The translations under genes and the position numbers were made by a program. The notes under the pieces were generated by a model. That model was given only the letters and a program-made list of their open reading frames with translations. It had not been told where the DNA came from and searched no databases. From positions 108,471-170,970 of the forward strand of contig CAUYUJ010017915.1 of the NCBI GenBank assembly GCA_963575745.1: a stretch of DNA of 62,500 nucleotides. The letters are read 5' to 3'. Position 1 is the stretch's first letter; each line of letters starts with the position of its first letter. The stretch comes from Prorocentrum cordatum. Lineage: Eukaryota; Sar; Dinophyceae; Prorocentrales; Prorocentraceae. Shown one piece after another: positions 10,789 through 22,512 of the stretch.

Positions 10789-11188
10789 TTAAGTCGGGCG
10801 TGTCCCTCTACAGGGGGGATACTCAAAAATAGTCACAACATCGTATGCGGCCGATTGTTCTATTATTACTATTATTATTATTACTATTATTATTATTAGT
10901 ATTGTTATTATTATTATCATTATCATTATTATTAATATTATTATTCTTATTATTACTATTATTATTACTATTGTTATTTCTATTAGTGGTATTATTGTTG
11001 TTGTTGTTGTTATTATTATTCTTCTTCTTATTATTATTTTTATTATTATTGTCATTATTATTATTATTATTATTATCATTATTATTATTATTAATATTAT
11101 GATATAGATATAGAGATAATTTTGGCATAGGTTTTGTGTTTTTATCTTTCGTCCAATATCCCCCTGTAGGGGAACATGCCCGACTTAA
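10789..11188 (+). mobile_element. MITE-A copy 2, expanded by an (ATT)n tract, 8-bp TSD
   Basis: Both termini are intact (TTAAGTCGGGCGTGTCCC on the left; GCCCGACTTAA on the right) and flanked by a perfect 8-bp duplication GCCTCAGG (10781-10788, 11189-11196). The interior is replaced or enlarged by about 250 bp of (ATT)n, giving 400 bp instead of 160. Confidence 0.92.
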
Positions 11189-11439
11189 GCCTCAGGAAGA
11201 ACTCCATGAGGGTCCTGGCCCGGTCCTGCCGCCGCGCTCCCTGACCCCATCGCGCTGCGAACAAATCACGGCGGGAGGCCTTTTCGCTATTTCTGGCCTC
11301 TGGGAGCCATCACCGTGCCTCGGGACCGTCCAAAAAGTATTCGGGATGAAAGACTGGTCCCAGGGAAGGGGTCCAGACCTCTGGGGGTCGACGTTGTGAA
11401 ATTAGCCTGGCGAAGGACCCAACCAGATGTAGTTGTGAG

Positions 11440-12060
11440 TGCCGCAGTTGTAAGGATCGTCGTCGGTGGAACTCCCTAGGGCGCCACAAAACATGAGAGG
11501 GGCGTGCCGATTTGGGGAGGTGGGCGGGTGCATGTGAACCCTCCCACTGGGACCTTCGGTGGGGCTCCCGATAGTGCCACGAAACGTGAGAGGGGTGTGT
11601 TGAAACGGGCGTGACGCCCACATGCGAACTGCAGCAATAGGACCTTCGGTGGAGCTCCCTAGGCCACGGAACGTGTGAGGGGTGGGCCGAAACGGGCGTG
11701 ACGCCCACATGCAAACTGCGGCATTGGGACCTTCGGCGGAGTTCCCTATGGGGCCACGGAACGTGTGAGGGGTGTTCCGAAACCGGCGTGACGCCCACAT
11801 GCGAACTGTACCACTGGGACCTTCGGTGGAGCTCCCTATAGGGGACACGAAACGTATGAGGGGTGTGCCGAAACGGGCGTGACGCCCACATGCGAACTGC
11901 ACCACTGGGACCTTCGGTGGAGCTCCCTATGGGGCCACGGAACGTGTGAGGGGTGTTCCGAAACGAGCGCGACGCCCACATGCAAATTGCACCACTGGGA
12001 CCTTCGGAGGAGCTACCTGTGGGGCCACGAAACGTGTGAGAGGTGTGCCGCAACAGAGAC
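11440..12060 (-). repeat. 90-bp satellite, array 1 (about 7 units)
   Basis: Conserved words GACGCCCACATGCGAACTG, GGGACCTTCGGTGGAGCTCC and GGAACGTGTGAGGGGTG recur every 88-91 bp. The same satellite, in the other orientation, fills 49740-50720. The minus-strand frame stays open through the array and reads a 30-residue repeat with cores such as IGSSTEGPSGAVRMWASRPF. Confidence 0.92.
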
Positions 12061-12087
12061 GATGCAGGGATGGGCGGAGGGAGGGAG

Positions 12088-12645
12088 GACGGGGGGGAGG
12101 AGGAGGAGGAGGAGGAGGAGGAGGAGGAGGAGGAGGAGGAGGAGGAGGAGGAGGAGGAGGAGGAGGAGGAGGAGGAGGAGGAGGAGGAGGAGGAGAGGAG
12201 GAGGAGGAGGAGGAGGAGGAGGAGGAGGAGAGGAGGAGGAGGAGGAGGAGGAGGAGGAGGAGGAGGAGGAGGAGGAGGAGGAGGAGGAGGAGGAGGAGGA
12301 GGAGGAGGAGGAGGAGGAGGAGGAGGAGGAGGAGGAGGAGGAGGAGGAGGAGGAGGAGGAGGAGGAGGAGGAGGAGGAGGAGGAGGAGGAGGAGGAGGAG
12401 GAGGAGGAGGAGGAGGAGGAGGAGGAGAGGAGGAGGGAGGAGGAGGAGGAGGAGGAGGAGGAGGCGAGGAGGAGGAGGAGGAGAGAGGAGGAGGAGGAGG
12501 AGGTGGCGAAGGAGGAGGAGGAGGAGGAGGAGGAGGAGGAGGAGGAGGAGGAGCAGGAGAAGGAGGAGGGAGGAGGAGAGGAGGGAGGAGGAGGAGGAGG
12601 AGGAGGAGGAGGAGGAGGAGGAGGAGGGGGAGGAGGGGAGGATGG
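12088..12645. repeat. (GGA)n array, about 550 bp
   Basis: Nearly pure GGA repeats directly after the satellite. Poly-Gly, poly-Glu, poly-Arg and poly-Pro frames are artefacts. Confidence 0.97.
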
Positions 12646-12649
12646 GGCG

Positions 12650-13312
12650 CTGTCTCTTCAAAACTTGGACCCAGCACCACTGGATGGTTGGGAAAGAGCA
12701 CGACGTCGGGGATCTGGGTTCGCCTACCGCGTGCCCTTCCAGGGAACGTTGGGCGTGCCCCGCGGGGGCCCTCGAAGTGCGTGAAGGTGACGGCGCTGGC
12801 TCTGCGGCCAGATTCCTTGACTTATGATGTTCCAACCTCCTTTAGCCTTGATCACCAGAAAGAATTTCGAGCACTAGAAGTACCGAACCTCGAGGGTTTT
12901 CACGTGTCGGGCCCTGGGAGACGCTCGTCCGACACTGTTTCGACACTCTTTCGACACTTTTCCGGGTGCTCGAAATGATTCCTGGGATGTGGTCCTTAAG
13001 TACGATGGGAGCAACATAACCCGAGACCATGATGAAACAACAAGGCGCGTGAGGGATGAACGCAACCTCTTGCTACGTGGCGGTGGTATCCATGGCCAAT
13101 GCACGCTTGGAGTTTTCCACCGGCTTCCAGACCCTGCATGCCTTGGCCGATGCCTCGTGCTGATGGTGCCGCTCCACGGACCGCCCCTGGGGGTGCGTGC
13201 CGGCCAGAGCTGCCGGGAGGATCCGGCCGAGGCAGCGAGGGCTCTCCAGGAGGAGCAGCGGTGTTGGTGCAGTCAGAGTCTATGATGGGGGCTCACGGCT
13301 CTCCTCAGGGCA
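12650..13312. other. No gene recognised
   Basis: Unique-looking sequence; open frames lack consistent codon bias or a recognisable domain. Confidence 0.45.
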
Positions 13313-13320
13313 CACTTGCG

Positions 13321-13481
13321 TTAGGTCGGGCGTGTCTCTCTGCAGGAGGACGATTCAAACATGGTCAAGAGATAAGATGGGGACGAATGTTTGACTATGT
13401 TTGAAGATGTTTTGACATTTGTTTGATATTTTTGTATCTTTTCGTCCAACATCCCCCTGTAGGAGGACACGCCCGACCTAA
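13321..13481 (+). mobile_element. MITE-A copy 3, 161 bp
   Basis: TTAGGTCGGGCGTGTC at the left and GCCCGACCTAA at the right; interior GGGGACGAA. Flanks CACTTGCG and CATTTGTG differ only by two C/T changes, consistent with a decayed 8-bp target duplication. Confidence 0.88.
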
Positions 13482-13609
13482 CATTTGTGTCCTTGCCTCG
13501 GCGGCCCCGTCCTTCGCCGTCTTCACTGGCCAGCCCCTCGGGGTGCCATTTGGGGCGGGCGAGGTCCTTCGGCTGCACGGCGGGACGCTTCGGCGGGGAC
13601 GGGGGGTAG

Positions 13610-13770
13610 GTCAGAGTACAGCCACCCCGCATAATAGATGAGCAACTTGCCAAGGTCACTCTTGCATCCTTCCCCCTGGGCCCATCCTCGGCCACTCTCG
13701 CCGGCCGCGCCCCGCTCGAAAGGTGTCGACGTGGCCTTCCAAGGCCCTTGCATCCTCAGCGCGCGTTCTC
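13610..13770 (+). repeat. Interspersed repeat family R3, copy 1
   Basis: Shares CCGCATA near its start, CTTGCCAAGG, CTTGCATCCTT and CGGCCACTCTCGCC with 46960-47110; the first part and the CAAGGCCCTTGCATCCT block also occur at 53905-53990 and 54190-54245. Confidence 0.6.
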
Positions 13771-13779
13771 TGGTGGATG

Positions 13780-13990
13780 GTGATGGTACTAATGATGATG
13801 AGGAGGGGGGGCATGAGGATGGATGATTTGTAGCTCTGATGTTGGTGATGATTATGTTGTTGATAAGGATAAGGGTGAGAATGAGGATGATGAGGAGGAG
13901 GATGCTGATGATGCTGATGATGCTGATGAGGATGATTATGTTGATGATGATGGTGCTGATGTTGATGTTGATGCTGATGATCATGACGAC

Positions 13991-14024
<34 letters not shown>

Positions 14025-14137
14025 GTGATGGTGATGATTCGGATGCTGGTTATGATTGTGATGATGATGATGGTGGTGGTGGTGGTGATGCTGATGCTGA
14101 TACTGACGATGGTGATGATGATGACGATGCTGACGAC

Positions 14138-14195
<58 letters not shown>

Positions 14196-14228
14196 CTGAT
14201 GCTGATGCTGATGATGAGGATGACGGTA

Positions 14229-14321
<93 letters not shown>

Positions 14322-14345
14322 CTAGCGATGTTGACGACGATGATG
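13780..14345. repeat. (GAT)n array, about 560 bp
   Basis: GATGAT repeats with GCT and GTT variants; Asp-rich or Met-rich frames are artefacts. Confidence 0.95.
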
Positions 14346-14504
14346 CTGACGCCAGCGAGGGAGGAAGGATGTTCTGGGATTAGGGGACCAGAGGAGGAGG
14401 GGTGCCAGGAGGAGGGTTAATTTCGGACCAGTATGGAGGTGAGAAAGGCGAGGAGAAGCATGATGACAACGGGTAGATATGACAAGGCCACGGAGGAAGA
14501 TGAG

Positions 14505-14822
14505 GAGAGGAGGAGGAGGAGGAGGAGGAGGAGGAGGAGGAGGAGGAGGAGGAGGAGACGAGAGCCTCAGCCATCCGTGATACCAGTGCCCGCAACAAGC
14601 TCAAAGTAGGCGGAGGAGGAGGAGGAGGAGGAGGAGGAGGAGGAGGAGGAGGAGGAGGAGGGGTTGACGGATAATTGTAATACGGATTGTGATGATGATC
14701 CAGAAGAAGAAGGGCTGGAGACGGCGCGGCGAGCGATGGAGGGCCGCTTGTCGTTGTGGAGGAGGGGGAGCAGACAGAGGAGGAGGAGGAGGAGGAGGAG
14801 GAGGAGGAGGAGGAGGAGGGCG
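14505..14822. repeat. Three (GGA)n blocks
   Basis: GGA runs at about 14510-14555, 14610-14660 and 14770-14820 with short unique spacers. Confidence 0.9.
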
Positions 14823-14999
14823 TAGAATCAGGATGACGAATAGGAATAAGTTCTGGAGGAGGGCGGGGGAGGAGAGGGGAGGGAAGCGAGAGAAGGGAGG
14901 TAAGAGGGGACATGTGAGGGAGCCCGAGGCGGAGAAGACCTGTGTGCGTCTCGGCTACGCGCGAGGAGGGAACCTACGAGGGCGAGGGTGCTGAGATGA

Positions 15000-15335
15000 T
15001 GCCGATAATCATCGTGGTGGTGGCGATGTTGATGCTGCGTATGATGGTAACGACGATGACGACGATGATGATGATGCTGGTGGTGATGATGATGGTGGTG
15101 ATGATGATGGTGGTCATCATGATGGTGATGATGATGATGCTGATGATGATGAAGCTGACGATGATGCTGATGATGCTGATGATGATGCTGCTGCTGATGA
15201 TGATGCTGCTGTTGATGATGATGATGCTGATGATGCTGATGATGCTGATGATGGTGATGATTGTGAGGATGATGCTAATGCTGGTAATGACACTGCTGAG
15301 TGTGGTGGTGATGATGCTGCTGAACATGATGGTGC

Positions 15336-15394
<59 letters not shown>

Positions 15395-15640
15395 GTGGTG
15401 GAGATGTTGACGGGGAGCAGGGGGATATGATGATGGGGATGGGCAGTGGAATGTGACAGAGAAGACGGACATCGGATGACCAAGTCATGAATAGTGTTTG
15501 TGGGGACACGGGTGAGGAGGACGTGGAGCGGATGATAATCCTGATGATGATGGTGATGATGACGACGGCGGCTATGATCATGATGCTGATGATGATGACG
15601 CTCACGACGAACATATCGTTGACGATACTGCTGGTGATGC
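15000..15640. repeat. (GAT)n array, second
   Basis: GATGATG repeats with GCT and GGT variants over 640 bp. Confidence 0.95.
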
Positions 15641-15764
15641 GCGTCACCTGGACTTCGATAGCGGCATGGTGCCACCACGCTTCAAGCTTTCGGCCAGCCG
15701 CGTCTCCTTCGAGCTCCTCCATCCTCCTCGCCGTTCTCCCGCTTGTCCTTATCCTTATCCCTGT

Positions 15765-16325
15765 TCTTATCCTCCTCCTCCTCCTCCTCCTCCTCCTCCT
15801 CCTCCTCCTCCTTTCCCCCTCCCTTCCTCCCTCCCTCCCTCCCTCCTCCTCCTCCTCCTCCTCCTCCTCCTCCTCCTCCTCCCTCCTGGAGCTGGAGAGG
15901 GCGCTGGTCCCTCAGAGGCCTTCAACCTGTACGCCAGGAGCGCCTGCACAGGCGGCGAGGGGCTGGGGCAGGGCGAAGAGGGCGGGTGGAAGGCGCGGGG
16001 GGGCGGGAAGGAGGGGCGGAGGAGGAGGAGGAGGAGGAGGAGGAGGAGGAGGAGGAGGAGGAGGAGGAGCAGGAGGAGGAAGAGGAGGAGGAGGAGGAGG
16101 AGAAGGACGAGGAGGAGGAGGAAGAGGAGGAGGAGGAGGAGGAGGAGGGGAGGAGGAGCTAGAGGAGGAGGAGGAGGAGGTGGAGGAGGAGGAGGAGGAG
16201 GAGGAGAGGAGGAGGAGGAGGAGGATGGAGGGTTAGGAGGATGGCGGGAAGGAGGGGTGGAGGAGGAGGAGGAGGAGGAGGAGGAGGAGGAGGAGGAGGA
16301 GGAGGGGGGGAGGGAGGAGGAGGGA
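15765..16325. repeat. (CCT)n then (GGA)n, inverted polarity
   Basis: (CCT)n at 15773-15885 is followed by (GGA)n at 16018-16315, an imperfect megascale inverted repeat around a 130-bp unique core. Confidence 0.9.
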
Positions 16326-16499
16326 AGGGGTATGGGGGGACCCCAGCAAAGAGGAATAGGACATGCCAGAACAGCGTTGGCCAGCGTGGGCCCCAACACG
16401 GTGCTCTAGCATACTGTGTGGTGCCCATCTATCTGGGGCGATCTTTCTGGTGCAGGGTTCCCCAAGCAGCGCTCGCATTCAGGTGCTCTCCTCCGTTTT

Positions 16500-16720
16500 C
16501 TCAGGAGCTGCGCTTCAGTGTCGGGTCCGCCGCCTGGTTGTCGCGGTCGCCGCCCCGTCGCCGCCTCGTCGCCGCCGGTCGTCTGCGCTACAGTGTCGGT
16601 CCCGCCACCTTGTTGTCGCCGTCGCCGCCTCGTCGCCGCCCGTCGTCTGGGCTCCAGTGTCGGGTCCGCTGCGGCGTTGTCGCCGTCGCCGCTCCGTCGC
16701 CGCCCGTCGCACACCACGTC
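16500..16720 (+). repeat. 75-bp satellite, array 1 (about 3 units)
   Basis: Units share CAGTGTCGGGTCCGC followed by TTGTCGCCGTCGCCGC and CCGTCGCCGCC, with a spacing of about 70-80 bp. Inverted units occur at 51000-51430, where the flanking CACCACACAGATCG block is also shared. Confidence 0.8.
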
Positions 16721-16899
16721 AACTGCACCACACAGATCGCATTACAGCCATGTCGCGTCCTATACCAAAGCTTCTGCCATCGGCACGCCGGGCTGGCGGT
16801 TCCAGCCGCGGAGGACAAGGTGGCTTGCTCCCTAAACCTTGGGGCGTCGACTCTGATCAGGTGGAGCAGTGCCGCGCGCCCTCGCTGCGAATGCCGCTG

Positions 16900-17096
16900 A
16901 TCGTGTACAGTCGGGCCGAGGTCTCAGATCGCTGTCGGTCTGGGGAGGGTGCCCCAAGGTTCTCTGTGTCTGCTGGATGCTTTTGTGCACCCTGGGTGAG
17001 GGTACCCTCGAATGACCTCGGGGTATGGGGTGTTTTCGCCGGCGGAGGGCCTAATGCTTTTGGAGGGAGTTCTTTTGGCCTAGGCCCGACTGTGCA
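16900..17096 (+). repeat. Interspersed repeat family R1, copy 3
   Basis: Starts GTACAGTCGGGCCGAGGT; its later part matches copy 2 (CCCTCGAATGACCTC, CCGGCGGAGGGC). Confidence 0.6.
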
Positions 17097-17832
17097 CGCG
17101 GTGGTTCGCTCGGGGCCGCGGCGCGTCGCCGAGGCCGCGGGTGCTCTTCCGTCCATGCCGCGCGAGGGCGTTCGCGAGGGCATCCTTCCCTGGAGTCGCT
17201 GCCGCGCACCGCGCGAATGATGGCAGCGCGAGCGATGTAGTCGGCCTTGATTAGTAGGTCGACCCTGCCACATCGAGGATACCCTTGTGTCCCGTGCCTC
17301 GCGACCCATGCCTCCTACGTTCCTGTGGCAATGTGGCCCTCGGAAGGGTCTTATGTCCTCTCGCGTGTCTTCTCCAATCCGGTCCGACTGTAGTCAGGTT
17401 TGTCGCTTCCGTCCTCCTCTCATCCCTCACCCGTTGTGCCATCATTTGAGAGTTTTACGTTAGAAGTGGCCTCGCGCCCAGTCCGCCAGTAGGTCGGAGC
17501 TTTGTGGGCCGTTCGTGGTCATTCATGGCGTGCCTGTTCGCATGATCGCCTTGTTTTGCCAGACGGGGCTGTGTCTGAGCGCAGTCTTATGTCAGCCTGC
17601 CTGTGTGCACCCCCCCCATACTCTCCTCCTCTTCCTCCTTGTTCTGCGCCCGCAGGGGGGCAGGATTTGTCCTCCCCACTTGGCCTCTCCGGTAGGCAGT
17701 ATGACAAGTTTCGTTGTGCTAGCCTATCCTCGATTTGAGGCCCAGTCTAATTCGTTTATCTCTTTTCTCCTCCTCCTCCTCCTCCTTTTTCCTCTTCTCC
17801 TCCTTCTCCTCCTCCTCATCCTCCATCCCCCT

Positions 17833-17854
17833 TCCGCAGCCATTTTGGCTCAAG
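17833..17854 (+). other. Genomic spliced-leader relic (dinoflagellate SL)
   Basis: TCCGCAGCCATTTTGGCTCA plus AG matches the conserved dinoflagellate SL at 21 of 22 positions (T to C at position 5). In a genome, an SL attached to a coding-like block rather than an SL RNA gene marks a retroposed mature mRNA. No downstream donor GT follows the relic (TCCGCC does), which excludes an SL RNA gene here. Confidence 0.88.
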
Positions 17855-19722
17855 TCCGCCCTCTCATCGGGTATCTCGGTCTTGGCCGAAGTGGTCACCA
17901 CAGCTGTTTCGCCCAGGACCCCTGGCCGAGCGCCGCGCCGCCAGCGTTTGAGGCCTGCGGATCCATATGTCCACGCGATGGCGTCTGCTGCCTCTGCTGC
18001 TGACGTTGTTCGTCATGCCGCACCGCAGGAGTGCTGACGCTCTGCATCGCCGTGCTTGCTAAGCGCTGCAAAGCACTCGCGGCAAGCGCCAGACAGTTCA
18101 ACTACCCGTACTTCTTCCACACGCTGCTGCGCTTCCTGTCGCTGTGCGGGTGATCACGCCGCTGGGCAACTGCATGGGCAACGAGCCGCCGCTGGTCGCC
18201 AATTTCCTGCAGCAGATCCGTGGGCGACCTCCTGACGGTGCCCCTGGTCCTGAAGTTCAGCCTCACCGCCCTGCAGATGCCGACGCTGCACCGGCCCATG
18301 ATGTGCATGCTCGTGCTGGCATCGCCCATGGTCGCCTTCCTCGTCGCGACGCTGAGCAAGAGGTCCCGCGAATCGGCGCTGGACCGCTTCCTGCCCATGG
18401 CGATGGCCCGCGTCCACAACCCTCCTGGTCCTGTCCTGCATGCCGCTGCCGCCAGTGGCTCCCGTCCACGTGACGCTGGTAATGCACCTGGCGATGGCCC
18501 ACGGCCACAACCCGCTCTGCAGCATGCCGCTGGTCCTCTTCCTCGGCTGGCCGCAGGCGCTCCTGAGCCTTCTCTGCATGCCGCTGCCGCTGGTGGCGCC
18601 CGTTTCCGTGATGAATATGTCCTACATGCCTCTGCTGCTGGCGGCGCCCGTCCTCGTGTTGCTGGCGATGCTCTCGCTGCTCTCCGTCCACTTCTCCGCC
18701 AATGGCATTGGGTCACACGGCGTAAGACGCCATTCCAAAACAGGCCCTTCATCCGCTGCTTCGACGCGTGGTTCGCCCTCGTGTTCGAGTCCTCCTTGTC
18801 CTCGGAGAGCGATCCGTCCTACGAGGTTTACGCTGAGCATGATGATGTTGCCGCTGGTGGCGGACAAGTGCACGACGACGCGGTCGCGCGTGGCGGACAG
18901 CTTGCTCTCAAAGTGCATCCTGATGATGACCACGATGGTGCTGCCGATGGAGGCGGACAAGTGCACGTTGACGCTTCCGCGTGCGGTGCACATCCTGCTC
19001 TCGATTTATTTCCTGATGCCCGTCCTAGTGACCGTATGCAAGACGGCGTCCAAGATGCTGCCGTTGGTGTAGATAGAGCTGCTCCTGCTGGTCCTCGGCG
19101 AGGAGTGCTCGATGGCGGTTCCGATGCCTGGGCTGTTCCTGGGGCGCCGCACCTTCGTCGCTCCGATCTGTTCCAACTCAGATGCTGCAGTCTGGCTCCC
19201 GCTGGTCTGGTCGATGAACTTGCGCGTCGTGCTGTCGCGCCTCATGACGATGCTCGTGCTGTTCCGCTGCCTGGCGTGGCGTCCGCAGCACATCGTGCAG
19301 CTCGAGACGTCCAACCGCATGGAGCTGACGACCATGGGTGGAGTATCTTCTGGGACTACGAGCGCCGGCATTGTGATGGATTGTCTGACCCTGCCGCTCA
19401 AGCTCATCGCGACAATCGCGTCCTGTTTGATGCCGCCGCTGATGGCGCACAACCCCCTCCCGCTGAACGAGTCCCGCAGCACGCTGTCGTCGGTGGCGAA
19501 CGTCTCCGTCCTGAAGATCCCGTCCTGCACGATGCTGCCGCTGGTGGCGACGGATTGGCTGACGCAGCCCATCCTGCACATCCCGAAGAAACTCTGCATG
19601 CACGCGCCGTTCCGCCGCCTAGCGTGGCTGCCGCTGCGCATGAGGCCCCTGAGGCCACCCGCGAATGTAGCCCTGACCCCGCCGCCTGGCTCACTCTACC
19701 CCGCTCTTCCCCGTCGTGGTAA
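17833..19722 (+). pseudogene. Retroposed mRNA encoding a multi-span membrane protein, frames broken
   Basis: Downstream of the SL relic, plus-strand codons are almost all G/C-ending for 1.7 kb without intron signals. An ATG at 17967 opens a signal-peptide-like start (MSTRWRLLPLLLTLFV). The frame then shifts to segments containing RQFNYPYFFHTLLRFLSLCG (to about 18154), a hydrophobic run with MCMLVLASPMVAFLVATLS (18220-18400), and further spans at 18440-18700 with repeated PLVAPV words. A stop lies at 19070. ADKCT-x-T is repeated about 28-31 residues apart, suggesting internal repeats. The minus strand is also open. Family unknown; function unassigned. Confidence 0.5.
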
Positions 19723-19989
19723 CCTTCGCTTCGTTCGTCTCCTGCCCGTCCTCCCACCGCGTCGCTCCTGCCGCCCGTTCCTGCTTGTCCCGCTTTCCCG
19801 AGTGTTGGCATCAAAGTACGCCCGAATGCTGCGGCCAGCGCAGCCATATATTACAGTGTAGCAGAGTATCAGGCGTAGCAGTGGGTGGGAGCGAGCGGAA
19901 TCATCATCTGCCCTCGTCTCGCTTCTTGTCCGCTTGCCCTCGTGTTTTCTCGTTCAAGCTACTTGAACTCCTCCTCCTTCCTCTCTCTT

Positions 19990-20047
19990 GGCTACCCTGG
20001 CCATTTTGCTCCCACCCTTTGTGAGGAACCCCAGCCATTTTGCTCCG
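19990..20047 (+). other. Two possible degenerate SL fragments
   Basis: GGCCATTTTGCTCC and AGCCATTTTGCTCC occur about 37 bp apart, both lacking one G of the SL core. They could be decayed SL relics or a short local duplication. Confidence 0.25.
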
Positions 20048-20049
20048 AC

Positions 20050-21430
20050 TCTCCCCCTCGTGAAAGAGTGTATCTCGACCGTCCCGTTCGAGCACGTCGG
20101 GAACTCTGGAGCCCCCCATCCCAGATAGCATACGCATCCTGCCCATGGTTTCTGCACGAACCAAGGTTTCTCGTGTTGGCTCACATATTGCAGGTCGGCC
20201 CTCGCGTGGCTCCAGGTTCGCTTGGTGTACATCGCCGGCATGTGGTCACTCGTGGTTCACGCGTGCTGGCGGCGGGAAAAAAGTAGGCATCATAGAGTGC
20301 ACCGCGTAGCTTGCTCTACATACAGTGCACTACGTAGCTTGCACCACATAGATGGACTACATACACTGCGTCACGTGGACTGCTTAACATATAACTGTTG
20401 TGTGTCTGTGCGTGTGTGCGCGTGCGCGCTTGTGCGGGCGCGCCCGCGCGGGCGGCGCCGTCTGCGCGACCCCCCCCCCCCCTTCCCCTCGCCACCGGCG
20501 CTACGCGAGGGTGGAGTGGTTGGACTGGAGGGAGGGCCGGAGGGAGGGCAGGCTCCTAAATGGGGCGGCGCCCCCCCTCTCCAGAGCGCCGGCGGGGGGC
20601 TGGGAACACGCGGGGGCAGCAGAGGGGGCGCGGGGGGGGTAGAGCGCTGAGCGGGCGGGGAAGGGGCGCGTGAGCGCGTGGTCGTTGCTGCGTGGATGTT
20701 AGTGGATGTTTGCGTGGGCGTGCGCGTGTGTAAGTGTAGGTGGTCGTGTGCGGCGGTGGCGGCACGTGTGCGCGCGCGGGGGTGGCAATCGTGGTCGTCC
20801 TTGCGGCGGTACCAGGAACAGGCGCGCGCGCACCCGCGTGCAGAGCTGCCCTGCTATCCAGGGTTTGAACGGGGCACAGGTGGACGGGTCTGCTATCCGC
20901 GCATTGGATTCCCAGGCATCCAGTTGGGAACCGTCGGATGTCGTAACGAATTAAGAACATGACATCCATGATATTCCACCCATATTATGCGGCACTTTTT
21001 TGCTTATTTATCAGAAAGAAAATTTTCGGGTTGGGAAGATGGGTCTGGGGATAATGATCCTTTCATATGTATTTTCGCGTGTGTTGCTGGTACTTGTTTT
21101 AGATTGGCATGCGCACGGCCATTCGCCGTCGCATCTTCCAACCGCTCGCAGCCTGAAGTTCCTGTTAATAGTGTTGGTACTTCTGCTTGAACTTGGGTGT
21201 CATATTCGCTGTCGTATCGCTGGAAACCACGTTCCCGCTCATCGCATTCACGCGTTTCTCCTTCATCGTCAGCTGCTCCTCCTGAAGAACCCTGCTTTGC
21301 GCGTCACTGGCTGGGCCTGTATAATTTGGAAATACCTGTGGGGCCCGATCGGCGGCAATGCTGCACCGCCGGTGCCAACGACTCATGCAGAAGTCATGGT
21401 TCAACCCATGAAGAACGGAAGCGGACCAAC
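20050..21430. other. No gene recognised
   Basis: Mixed sequence with a C-run (20470) and GT/GCG-rich segments. No exon or mobile element could be supported. Confidence 0.5.
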
Positions 21431-21435
21431 GCAGT

Positions 21436-21625
21436 AGTGATTCCGTATCGCGAGCGGGACGCAATACGGAATCCATTATTAGTTCCGTATCAGGAACGGA
21501 ACGCAATACGGAACTTGCTGCGGTCCCGCGACATCCCCAAAATTTTATGAGCACGAGGAAACATGCACGTGTGAATGCCGTATCAGCAGCGGATCGCAAT
21601 ACGAAACCCAATACAGAAGTCATTA
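21436..21625. repeat. Palindromic minisatellite (CCGTAT...ATACGG)
   Basis: Three units about 40-120 bp apart each read TTCCGTATC, an A/G-rich core such as GAACGGAACGC, then AATACGGAA. Each unit can fold as a hairpin; the third is degraded. Confidence 0.75.
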
Positions 21626-21779
21626 TTCACTGGGCAATTGCCAGAATCCCGCGGTATTGCTCATGCCCTTGGTCCATCTCCAGTGTCCCTCGCGTCGCTT
21701 CAACACATGAGATGGTGCAAGATGGCTCTGAGAGGGCCCAGAACACACACAAGCAAGAGGGCTCTTGGACGGCCCCACC

Positions 21780-21905
21780 GAAGGCCTCGGCAGGGCTCCA
21801 AGAGGGCCTCGAGAGGGCCACGAAGTAGGCTGCAGGGTGCAATCGGCGTCTTGGGGAGTTCCCAGGGTCACCATGGCCCCCAGAGGGCCACGAAGTAAGC
21901 TGCAG
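21780..21905 (+). repeat. Direct repeat GAGGGCCACGAAGTA
   Basis: AGAGGGCCACGAAGTAGGCTG and a close copy recur about 65 bp apart, each followed by GCAGG(G/T)TGCAA. Confidence 0.7.
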
Positions 21906-22204
21906 GTTGCAACCCGCTTCTTAGGAAGCTTGCGTGGTGTTGGACTGGCGGCCCATGCGCTGCGGTGACAACACGTTCCCCTTCGCTAGACGCAGGCGGC
22001 CGAAGGTATCGTTCATTGCACCTGGATGATGTTGCTCACACCCTGCATTCTCTCAGCCCCTTCCTCCCAGCACGATGACTGCCTTTCTCACTGAAGAGCA
22101 TTCTGCCCTGCATCTGGGCCCCCCAAAGTTCGCACGCACGTCTTAGTGGGGGAGGAAGGGGAAAGGGCGAGGGGGAGAGGGAGGGGGAACACTGTAGGTC
22201 AGGA

Positions 22205-22362
22205 GGGAAAGAAACACAGACAGAAAATAATCGTCGACCCAGGAAAATATGGGAATTATCTGGGAAGTGGGGGGGGGGGAGACGCAAACCCAGAAAATAT
22301 TGGAAAACATGGGGCATCCTGGGATTTGAGTGTATTCACTTGTGTGTCCCTGGACCCCTTCA
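22205..22362 (+). mobile_element. Repeat family C, copy 2
   Basis: Starts GGGAAAGAAACACAGACAG and ends GTGTCCCTGGACCCC; interior GGAAAATATGGG and CATCCTGGGATTTG match the other three copies. Confidence 0.65.
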
Positions 22363-22512
22363 GTAGGGGAGGAGGGCAAGGGAGGGGCTGCTAGGGACAT
22401 GGCAGGAGGACGGCGGGGGGCGGGAGAGGGAGGGAAGAGTGAAAACCTCCGACTTGCCATCTTCCTGCACCAGGTCCCTCCACGCGCCCCTACCCCCTCT
22501 CCCTTTCCTCCT

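Noticed and set aside
12043-12978. Long poly-Gly/Glu/Arg and poly-Pro/Leu/Ser open frames through (GGA)n DNA (also at 15.7-16.4, 25.1, 36.0-37.5 and 60.6 kb)
   Set aside because: Open in all frames on both strands because GGA/CCT repeats contain no stop codon; no coding evidence.
13823-14420. Poly-Asp and poly-Met frames
   Set aside because: Products of (GAT)n read in two frames.
18102-19641. Minus-strand frames opposite the SL-tagged retrocopy as the true gene
   Set aside because: They are also GC3-rich, but the SL orientation, the signal-peptide-like start and the hydrophobic spans all favour the plus strand. Not fully excluded.
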